Below, one piece after another: positions 1 to 5,764 of a stretch of DNA of 7,730 nt. Each line of letters opens with the position of its first letter. Position 1 is the first letter of the stretch. Under the pieces are notes generated by a model. The model did not search any database and was not told the DNA's origin. It saw nothing but the letters and a program-made list of their open reading frames with translations. Origin of the DNA: SFTJ01 sp051871515 (GTDB lineage Bacteria; Bacteroidota; Bacteroidia; Bacteroidales; Muribaculaceae). Location: assembly GCA_051871515.1 (NCBI GenBank), contig JBJECY010000089.1, positions 1 through 7,730 of the forward strand, read 5' to 3'. Position numbers and translations under genes: made by a program.

Positions 1-140
1 TATAAACCAATGATTTATGAATAAAATATAAAGTTTTACTTATACTAAGAGCTTGCACAATATTACGATGGCCTTTAGGTGCAAAATTTAGCTTGTTTTC
101 AATGATAAATAAACCAAATTTCAAAATTTACAAAAAATAA
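1..140. other. AT-rich intergenic region, no gene seen
   Basis: This stretch is strongly A/T-rich, and I see no open reading frame or RNA gene in it on either strand. It contains a 9-base direct repeat, caaaattta, at 82-90 and 122-130 (40 bases apart), and a 7-base repeat aaaccaa at 4-10 and 111-117. Both are low-complexity words and may be chance. It serves as the upstream region of the helix-turn-helix gene at 202. Whatever gene lies to the left is outside the window. Confidence 0.6.
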
Positions 141-145
141 TTTGG
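114..145. promoter_or_regulatory. possible operator (inverted repeat) over the XRE gene promoter
   Basis: Two exact 7-base inverted arms, CCAAATT at 114-120 and AATTTGG at 139-145, are separated by 18 bases. The right arm covers the -33 TTTG element at 141-144 of the promoter for the downstream regulator. A repressor bound here would compete with RNA polymerase, so this is a candidate autoregulatory site. The sequence shows only the repeat and its position. Binding is inference, and the A/T-rich arms could arise by chance. Confidence 0.3.
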
Positions 146-172
146 AAATATCAACTTTACTATGTACATTTG
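141..172 (+). promoter_or_regulatory. Bacteroidota-type promoter for the XRE regulator
   Basis: TTTG at 141-144 is followed by 20 bases and then TACATTTG at 165-172. This matches the known Bacteroidota primary-sigma consensus (TTTG at -33, TAnnTTTG at -7) at the expected spacing. Transcription would start a few bases after 172, giving a leader of about 20 to 25 bases before the ATG at 202. The leader (ggaataaattttaatatgtt) has no convincing Shine-Dalgarno placement for that start, as is normal for the group. Confidence 0.75.
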
Positions 173-201
173 TAAAGGAATAAATTTTAATATGTTAATC
201 A

Positions 202-729
202 ATGGATATAGTTTCTAGATTGAAAGAATTTATGGAAAAGAAAGGTGTTAATAGTAGCACCTTTGCTGACAAATGTAAAATAGCCCGACCAACACTTTCG
301 CAATTGCTAAACGGAAGAAATAAAAAAGTGAGTGATGAGGTTGTTTCAAAAATACATTTGGGTTATCCTGATATGTCTATCATGTGGCTCCTATTTGGAG
401 AAGGCAATATGATAAATTCAACAGATAACAATATAGGAGATAATGAAGAATTATGGCGCGATGATGCCAAAGGGTCAGATTTAATTGATGATGCCAGTGG
501 CAATACTTTAAAAGAATCGCAGAAAACTATTGAATTTAAAGATGAGGGCGAATGTAATGAAGTTCGTAGGCCTAAAGATGATGGTGCTGTTTTGAGGAAT
601 GCATTGCACATGATAAAAAATAATATGCGTAATGTTAGCTTTGGCGATAGCTCTTCTGCGGTTGATGGAAGGCGCCAAGTAGTGGGAGCTTTGTTTATAT
701 TTGACGACAACAGCGTACAAATTCTTTAA
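202..729 (+). CDS. XRE-type helix-turn-helix transcriptional regulator
   Basis: A 175-residue protein with an N-terminal Cro/C1-type DNA-binding domain at about residues 1-65. It begins MDIVSRLKEFMEKKG and contains the pattern SSTFADKCKIARPTLSQLLN, whose second helix and recognition helix fall around residues 18-38. The following IMWLLFGEGNM (about 60-70) matches the 'WLL.G.G.M' end of this domain in many Bacteroidales regulators. Residues 70-150 are polar, rich in D/E/K/N and probably flexible. The tail, RQVVGALFIFDDNSVQIL, resembles the short 'vvFydDns' C-terminal strand I associate with similar Bacteroidales proteins; that is from memory. The protein is probably a cytoplasmic repressor or activator, but its target and ligand cannot be read from the sequence. 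The start at 202 fits the promoter ending at 172. The gene stands alone, converges on the ABC-F gene and is more A/T-rich than its neighbours: 24 of 60 bases are G/C at 241-300, against 29 of 60 at 4801-4860. An accessory origin is possible. A prophage-type repressor is an alternative, but no phage genes are present. Confidence 0.8.
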   Translation: MDIVSRLKEFMEKKGVNSSTFADKCKIARPTLSQLLNGRNKKVSDEVVSKIHLGYPDMSIMWLLFGEGNMINSTDNNIGDNEELWRDDAKGSDLIDDASGNTLKESQKTIEFKDEGECNEVRRPKDDGAVLRNALHMIKNNMRNVSFGDSSSAVDGRRQVVGALFIFDDNSVQIL

Positions 730-762
730 TTTTATCTGGTGAAATATCTCTCTCTAAAGATA

Positions 763-800
763 AAAACGGGCTGCAGAATACTCTTTCTGCAACCCGTTTT
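763..800. terminator. bidirectional rho-independent terminator between convergent genes
   Basis: An inverted repeat has left arm AAAACGGG-c-TGCAG (763-776) and right arm CTGCA-a-CCCGTTTT (787-800), with one mismatch (771/792) and a 10-base loop. The A/T ends of the stem supply a U-run in both directions: TTTT at 797-800 on the plus strand, and TTTTT (766-762) on the minus strand. It lies 33 bases after the stop of the XRE gene and about 80 bases after the stop of the ABC-F gene, so it most likely ends both transcripts. Confidence 0.8.
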
Positions 801-830
801 GCTTAATTATTTAGGCTTTTTAATGCAATA

Positions 831-869
831 AAGCGGTTTTATGATATAATTTGCCCATAAAAACTGCTT
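831..869 (-). other. second hairpin just downstream of the ABC-F gene
   Basis: AAGCGGTTTTATG (831-843) pairs with CATAAAAACTGCTT (856-869). This gives 13 pairs including one G-T pair, with one bulged base (859) and a 12-base loop. On the ABC-F transcript it would form 12 bases after the stop codon at 882-884, ahead of the terminator at 763-800. It is not followed by a T-run on either strand, so it is not a standard terminator. It could protect the mRNA 3' end or be a degraded terminator. Confidence 0.4.
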
Positions 870-881
870 GTGACTTAATTA

Positions 882-2750
882 TTACTGCTCTTTTTCGCTC
901 AGTTCAAGCCACCGCATTTCTTTGGTGTCGATGATTTCTTTAAGTTCGCTATATCGTTTCGACTTCTCATCCATGTCAGTGACAATGTCTCCGCTGCTGA
1001 ATAATGCTTCCAGACTGCTTTTTTCGGTATTAAGCTGGTTTAGCTCCTCCTCAAGCTGTTGCAACTCCTTGCGTTCTTTGAATGTGAGTTTTGCGGCTGT
1101 TTGGTGGGCGTTATATCTGCTTTTAGTGGTGTTAACGTTGTCCTTTGCTTTTTGTGCTTCTTTGATGGTGTTTTCGCGTTTCCATTTGCGGTAATCGCTA
1201 TAGTTGCCAGGGAAGTCCTTTATTGTTCCGTTACCTTCAAACACAAAGATATGGTCAACGGTGCGGTCCATGAAAAAGCGGTCGTGACTGATGATTATGA
1301 GGCAGCCTTTGAATTTTGAGAGATAGTCCTCAAGCACCTCAAGAGTCACAATGTCAAGGTCGTTGGTGGGCTCGTCAAGGATGAGGAAGTTGGGCTTTTT
1401 CATTAGCACTGTGGCAAGATACAAGCGGCGTTTCTCTCCTCCACTGAGTTTTGCAATGGGTTTTTGCTGGTCTTTTGCCGAGAATAGGAACAGGCTGAGG
1501 AATTGCGATGCCGAGTAAGAGGTTTTCTCGTCGAAAGTGATGTGCTCAGCCACCTCTTTCACTGCATCAATTACCTTTTTTGTTTCGTTGAACTGTATGC
1601 CGTCCTGGCTGTAATATCCAAATTGAACGGTTTCGCCTATTTCAAAATATCCGCTATCGGGGGTGTATTCGTTGAGGATAAGCTTTATGAACGTGCTTTT
1701 GCCTGTGCCGTTGTTGCCCACAATGCCAAGTTTCTCATATCGGGCAAAGGTGTAGTTGAAGTCGTTGATGATGTTTTTGCCGTTGAACCCCTTGCTCACA
1801 TGGTGCGCAACAAATATTTTTGAACCAATATATGACGACTTGATGTCGATGTTAAGGTTCTGTTCGCTCAGGTTGGTGAGAGCTTTTTCTTGCAGGGTGT
1901 AGAACGCGTTGATGCGGTATTGCGCCTTGGTTCCTCGGGCTTGTGGTTGGCGTCGCATCCATTCCAATTCGGTGCGATATAGGTTTCGTGCTCGAGCCAC
2001 TTCGGCGTTTTGTGCATCAATTCTTTCGGCCCTTTTTTCAAGGAAATAGTTATATTTTCTGTTGTATGAATATGCATTTCCGCCATCCAATTCTATTATT
2101 TTTGTGCATATTTTATCAAGAAAATAGCGGTCATGGGTCACCATGAGAAGAGCCATTCGGCTTTTTGAAAGATAATCTTCAAGCCATTCAATCATCTCAA
2201 TATCGAGGTGGTTAGTAGGCTCGTCAAGAATCAGCAAGTTAGGCTCGCTGATGAGAATTTTGGCGAGAGCCACACGCTTAATCTGCCCGCCTGAGAGCTG
2301 GTTGATAGGTTGATTTATGTTATCAATCTTTAGCATGGTTAGAATCTGCTTAAAGCGGTCTTCATAGTCCCATGCTTTGTGGTTATCCATGTCTTGAATG
2401 GCTGCGGTTAGGGCTTCAGTATCGTTGCTTTGAAGGGCTTTTTCGTAGTTGCGAAGTGTGATTGATATCTCATCGGTGCCTTCGAGGCAGGTGTCAATCA
2501 CGCTCTTTGAGGCTTTAAAAGTGGGTATTTGTTCAAGGTAGCCCACCCTGATGTTGTTGTTGAATGTCACCTTGCCGCTGTCATAGCTCTCTTGTCCTGC
2601 CAATATTTTCAGCAATGTGGTTTTGCCTGTGCCGTTTTTGGCTATCAGCGCCACTTTGTCGCCTTCGTTAATGCCAAACGTGACGTCGGCAAACAGCAAA
2701 AGGTCGCCGTATGATTTAGTGAGTGATTCAATTTGCAGGAAACTTGTCAT
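882..2750 (-). CDS. uup: Uup-type ABC-F ATPase (translation/ribosome-associated)
   Basis: A complete 622-residue cytoplasmic ABC-F protein with two ATP-binding domains and no membrane segments. Domain 1 has Walker A AKNGTGKTT (37-45), signature LSGGQ (152-156), Walker B with DEPTNHLD (176-183) and a switch histidine at 206. Domain 2 has Walker A GNNGTGKST (345-353), LSGGE (435-439), DEPTNDLD (459-466) and H489. The linker (about 230-300) contains ELEWMRRQPQARGTKAQYRI (261-280), the arginine-rich helix that in ABC-F proteins approaches P-site tRNA. A charged coiled coil fills about 555-620. This C-terminal coiled coil and the DEPTNDLD motif in domain 2 are the Uup pattern; EttA lacks the coiled coil. 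Uup proteins are linked to ribosome function and to branched DNA structures, so the role here is inferred from family. The first glycine of Walker A1 is alanine. The gene has its own -7 element at 2821-2828 and is separated from the glycogen genes by a terminator. An antibiotic-resistance ABC-F is less likely, because those usually have longer linkers. Confidence 0.9.
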   Translation of the reverse strand: MTSFLQIESLTKSYGDLLLFADVTFGINEGDKVALIAKNGTGKTTLLKILAGQESYDSGKVTFNNNIRVGYLEQIPTFKASKSVIDTCLEGTDEISITLRNYEKALQSNDTEALTAAIQDMDNHKAWDYEDRFKQILTMLKIDNINQPINQLSGGQIKRVALAKILISEPNLLILDEPTNHLDIEMIEWLEDYLSKSRMALLMVTHDRYFLDKICTKIIELDGGNAYSYNRKYNYFLEKRAERIDAQNAEVARARNLYRTELEWMRRQPQARGTKAQYRINAFYTLQEKALTNLSEQNLNIDIKSSYIGSKIFVAHHVSKGFNGKNIINDFNYTFARYEKLGIVGNNGTGKSTFIKLILNEYTPDSGYFEIGETVQFGYYSQDGIQFNETKKVIDAVKEVAEHITFDEKTSYSASQFLSLFLFSAKDQQKPIAKLSGGEKRRLYLATVLMKKPNFLILDEPTNDLDIVTLEVLEDYLSKFKGCLIIISHDRFFMDRTVDHIFVFEGNGTIKDFPGNYSDYRKWKRENTIKEAQKAKDNVNTTKSRYNAHQTAAKLTFKERKELQQLEEELNQLNTEKSSLEALFSSGDIVTDMDEKSKRYSELKEIIDTKEMRWLELSEKEQ

Positions 2751-2820
2751 AGAGCTATTATTAATAATGTGTTGTTGGGTTTTTAATGTTATGTTTGGGC
2801 TTGTGCCCGGTTTTGTTGTG
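2751..2820 (-). promoter_or_regulatory. 5' leader of the ABC-F gene, G-free near the start codon
   Basis: Read on the minus strand, this leader has a short GC hairpin near its 5' end, GGGC-acaa-GCCC (2797-2808). After it comes a run with no G at all: the plus strand has no C from 2756 to 2799. There is no ATG in the leader, so no ATG-started leader peptide. A 12-base perfect palindrome, ATTATTAATAAT, sits at 2757-2768, six bases before the ATG. No Shine-Dalgarno sequence is visible; an unstructured A/C/T leader probably supports ribosome binding instead. Confidence 0.45.
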
Positions 2821-2828
2821 CAAAATTA
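2821..2828 (-). promoter_or_regulatory. -7 promoter element for the ABC-F gene
   Basis: The minus strand reads TAATTTTG (caaaatta on the plus strand), an exact fit to the Bacteroidota -7 consensus TAnnTTTG. At the ideal 19 to 21 base spacing I find no TTTG. The nearest candidates are TTG at 2844-2846 (15 bases) and TTTG at 2859-2862 (30 bases), so the -33 element is weak or absent. The leader would be about 65 bases. Confidence 0.55.
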
Positions 2829-2958
2829 GTAAAAAAGTTGTATCAATTTAGGTGTTGGCAAAGGTTATTTTGCCTACTTAAACATGTTGCGCGTAGTAAT
2901 TCGTCAAAAATCAGCGTTGGCGCGTGATATTTTCGGGGAAAACCGAAGCAGATATGGC

Positions 2959-2998
2959 AAAAAAACAGGTCCGGTATGGGATTGAGCCATACCGGACC
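2959..2998 (-). terminator. strong rho-independent terminator of the glycogen operon
   Basis: A perfect 12-base-pair stem, GGTCCGGTATGG (2968-2979) with CCATACCGGACC (2987-2998), has a 7-base loop. On the minus strand it is followed within two bases by seven T residues (2965-2959). The T-run is only on the minus-strand exit side, so it terminates transcripts arriving from glgP. It lies 190 bases after the glgP stop codon, which is unusually far. Confidence 0.9.
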
Positions 2999-3188
2999 AT
3001 GGTTATGTGTTGTTTATTTCTCTGTCATGCGCCTGTCCACTCTTTTTGAGCGTGATTTACGCCAAGCGAAGCATTGCTGGCAACCAAATGGCATTAGCAA
3101 GCTAAGGTGGCATAAGCTATTTCACGCTGTCAAAAGCCACATTGGAGTGTGCGTGGGTGCAAGTGCACTCGTGAAAAATGTGACTAAA
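2999..3188 (-). other. 3' region of the glycogen operon with one possible small ORF
   Basis: These 190 bases lie between the glgP stop and its terminator. The only minus-strand frame of note is 3094-3014 (ATG to TAA, 26 codons). It begins MPFGCQQCFAW, with a CxxC pair, and ends in a strongly basic tail, RSKRVDRRMTEK. The hairpin starts 15 bases after that stop, as if it ended this ORF. I see no ribosome-binding signal upstream of its ATG and do not recognise the peptide. The region may equally be untranslated 3' sequence. A small dyad, GTGCA-ct-TGCAC, lies near 3158-3169. Confidence 0.3.
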
Positions 3189-5744
3189 TCAAATCCACTT
3201 AACGTAAGCGAAGTCTTGGCGGTGAGCCATGTTCTCGTTGAATGGATAAACGCGGAACGAGTAGCGGAAGATGCCAGGATTCTTGATTTTAGCCTTGAGG
3301 TGGTAGGTGACAAATACACCGTCTTCCTTAACCACGTCGAGCTTAAAGCATTTGTGGAATTTAAACTGGTTATCTTCTTGAATATGAGCTACCATATCAA
3401 CGCCAATTGCGCGGCCAAGGCCAACAGTGTTGAGCACTACGGTTGCTTCAATCTCATCGCCGCAGCTCGATGCCTGACGCAGCGAGTCGCTGATTTGGAT
3501 GTCAACCACGTTGATGTCATTCCACTTCTGAGCCACGTTTTCTTTCCATGCTGCCAATTCCTTAGCCAAAGCATAGTCGTTGGCCATGAGCTTGGTTGAG
3601 CGTTCACCTTCCTTGCTGTAGAAACGGCTGATGTAGTCGTTAATCATTCGGGTCATGGTGAAGTTTGGAGCGATGTGAGCAATTGAGTTCTTGATATATT
3701 TAATCCACTCAGGTGAGTAGCCCTTATCGTTGGTGTTGAAGTAGAGTGGCACAATCTCGTTTTCGAGAGTTGAGTAGATTGTGGCAGCGTCAAGACGGTC
3801 TTGCATGCTTTGGTCAGTGAATGTGCGCTTGTCAGTAAGAGCCCATCCTGCACCTTCACGATAGCCTTCATACCACCATCCGTCGAGCACTGAGAAGTTG
3901 AGCACGCCGTTCATTTCGGCCTTTTCGCCCGATGTACCCGATGCCTCGAGAGGACGAGTTGGGGTGTTCAACCAGATGTCAACGCCAGTAACAAGACGTT
4001 TGGCAACAACCATGTCGTAGTTCTCAAGGAAGATAATCTTGCCAAGGAATTGAGGCATCTTAGAGATTTCGTTGATGCGCTTAATCAGGCCTTGGCCAGC
4101 ACCATCGGCAGGGTGAGCCTTGCCGGCAAAGATGAATTGCACTGGATATTTCTCGTTGTTGACAATCTTAGCAAGACGGTCAAGGTCAGTGAACAACAGG
4201 TGTGCGCGCTTGTAAGTGGCAAAGCGGCGAGCAAAACCAATGAGGAGCGCATTAGGGTTGATGTTTTCAAGAATCTCAACCACGCGTGCTGGGTCGCCTT
4301 GGTTCTTAATCCAGTTTTGACGGAAATCACGCTTAACAAAGTTGATAAACTTGTTCTTCATGCGCTTGCGCATTTCCCAGATATCCTCATCAGGGAGGTC
4401 AAGGATTGGAGCCCAAGTTGATTCTTGGTCTTGAGTGGTGTAGAAGTCCTTTCCGAGGTTCTTCTCGTAATATTCTTTCCACTCTGATGCAGCCCAAGTT
4501 GGCATGTGAACGCCGTTGGTAACATAAGAAACGTGTGATTCTTCAGGAGCATAGCCTTTCCACACGCCTTGGAACATCTTCTTTGACACTTCGCCGTGCA
4601 ACCAGCTCACACCGTTTGATTCTTGGCAGGTGTTGAGTGCGAATACACTCATTGAGAACTTCTCGTTGGTGTCAGGGTTTTCGCGGCCCATGTTCATGAG
4701 CTCTTGCCATGAGATGCCAAGTTTGCCAGGGAACTCACCCATATACTTGCCAAAGAGGCCTTCTTCAAAGTAATCGTGTCCGGCAGGCACAGGAGTGTGA
4801 ACAGTGTAGAGAGAAGTTGCGCGAACAACCTCAAGAGCTTGGTTGAAGGTGAGGTGTTCTTCTTGAACGTAGTCAACAAGACGTTGCAGGTTGAGGAGGG
4901 CGGCATGGCCTTCGTTGCAGTGGTAGAGGCGGTTTTTGATGCCAAGGCGTTTGAGCATGAGCACGCCGCCAATGCCAAGCAAATATTCTTGCTTGATGCG
5001 GTTTTCCCAGTCACCACCATAAAGCTTGTGGGTGATTGAGCGGTCCCATTCAGAGTTCTTCTCGATGTCGGTGTCGAGCAGATAGAGGTTCATGCGACCT
5101 ACGTTAACCTTCCAGATGTTAGCATAGATGATGCGGCCTGGATAGGGCACTTCAAGCACCATTTGGTTGCCGTTCTCGTCGAGCACGGCTTCAATTGGGA
5201 GTTGGTTGAAGTTTTGAGCCTCGTAGTTGGCCACTTGTTGGCCGTCGATTGAGAGTGTTTGTGTGAAATAGCCATAGCGGTACATAAAGCCCACAGCGGT
5301 CATAGGCACGCGTGAGTCAGATGCTTCTTTGATGTAGTCGCCGGCCAGGATGCCCAAACCACCTGAATAGATTTTGAGAGCATTGCAGAGTCCGTATTCC
5401 ATGCTGAAATAAGACACTGAAGGTATATCGGTACGCATTGGCACTGACATATAAGCCTTGAAATCGCTGTAAACTTTTTCAATGCGTGCCATCAAGTCTT
5501 TGTCGTTGAGGATTGCTTCATAGCGGTCAGAGCTAAGTCTCTGAAGAACCATGACAGGGTTTTCGCCTGTGCTTCTCCACAATTCGGGGTCTAATTCGCG
5601 GAAGAGAGTTTTTGCTTCGCTGTTCCATACCCACCAAAGGTTTTTCGACAGCTCTTCGAGTTTCTTCAAGCCGTTTGGAAGTTCAGCTTTTACTGTAATG
5701 TTTCTCCATGCAGGAGCATTAGTGTAACTTGCTTGTAGTTTCAT
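3189..5744 (-). CDS. glgP: alpha-glucan (glycogen/maltodextrin) phosphorylase, GT35
   Basis: A complete 851-residue cytoplasmic enzyme that uses phosphate to release glucose-1-phosphate from alpha-1,4-glucan ends. It belongs to the compact bacterial branch of GT35 (the TIGR02094-type group), with an N-terminal DUF3417-like segment (about 10-120: KNLWWVWNSEAKTLFRELDP). Family landmarks in order are SMEYG (114-118), SGGLGILAGD (127-136), NEGHA (277-281), TVHTPVPAGHD (314-324), GFARRFATYKRA (503-514) and the cofactor loop EASGTSGEKAEMNG (600-613). By alignment with that loop, K608 should carry pyridoxal phosphate. Residues about 740-851 form a strand-rich C-terminal extension ending PFNENMAHRQDFAYVKWI. 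The length is normal for this branch, and the long regulatory N-terminus of animal phosphorylases is absent. The start codon lies 20 bases after the glycogen synthase stop with no terminator between, so the two genes are very likely co-transcribed. No Shine-Dalgarno is visible; the spacer is almost all A/T. Exact chain-length preference cannot be judged. Confidence 0.95.
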   Translation of the reverse strand: MKLQASYTNAPAWRNITVKAELPNGLKKLEELSKNLWWVWNSEAKTLFRELDPELWRSTGENPVMVLQRLSSDRYEAILNDKDLMARIEKVYSDFKAYMSVPMRTDIPSVSYFSMEYGLCNALKIYSGGLGILAGDYIKEASDSRVPMTAVGFMYRYGYFTQTLSIDGQQVANYEAQNFNQLPIEAVLDENGNQMVLEVPYPGRIIYANIWKVNVGRMNLYLLDTDIEKNSEWDRSITHKLYGGDWENRIKQEYLLGIGGVLMLKRLGIKNRLYHCNEGHAALLNLQRLVDYVQEEHLTFNQALEVVRATSLYTVHTPVPAGHDYFEEGLFGKYMGEFPGKLGISWQELMNMGRENPDTNEKFSMSVFALNTCQESNGVSWLHGEVSKKMFQGVWKGYAPEESHVSYVTNGVHMPTWAASEWKEYYEKNLGKDFYTTQDQESTWAPILDLPDEDIWEMRKRMKNKFINFVKRDFRQNWIKNQGDPARVVEILENINPNALLIGFARRFATYKRAHLLFTDLDRLAKIVNNEKYPVQFIFAGKAHPADGAGQGLIKRINEISKMPQFLGKIIFLENYDMVVAKRLVTGVDIWLNTPTRPLEASGTSGEKAEMNGVLNFSVLDGWWYEGYREGAGWALTDKRTFTDQSMQDRLDAATIYSTLENEIVPLYFNTNDKGYSPEWIKYIKNSIAHIAPNFTMTRMINDYISRFYSKEGERSTKLMANDYALAKELAAWKENVAQKWNDINVVDIQISDSLRQASSCGDEIEATVVLNTVGLGRAIGVDMVAHIQEDNQFKFHKCFKLDVVKEDGVFVTYHLKAKIKNPGIFRYSFRVYPFNENMAHRQDFAYVKWI

Positions 5745-5764
5745 ACAATAAATTAAAAAAATAT

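Noticed and set aside
82..130. Direct repeat caaaattta at 82-90 and 122-130 as paired operators
   Set aside because: It is a low-complexity A/T word in an A/T-rich stretch. The minus-strand reading TAAATTTTG is also one base off the promoter consensus. Noted only as sequence content.
363..710. A 115-codon minus-strand open frame opposite the XRE gene
   Set aside because: It is antisense to a gene with a clear domain and promoter. The translation is serine/leucine-rich and unfamiliar, as expected of a shadow frame.
2932..2947. TTCGG-ggaaaa-CCGAA inverted repeat between the glycogen terminator and the ABC-F promoter
   Set aside because: The stem is five base pairs, has no T-run and sits outside both transcripts. 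It is not distinguishable from chance.
2976..3599. A 207-codon plus-strand open frame opposite the 3' end of glgP
   Set aside because: It starts inside the terminator hairpin and runs antisense to well-conserved phosphorylase sequence. Its translation shows no recognisable family and no promoter precedes it, so it is a shadow frame.
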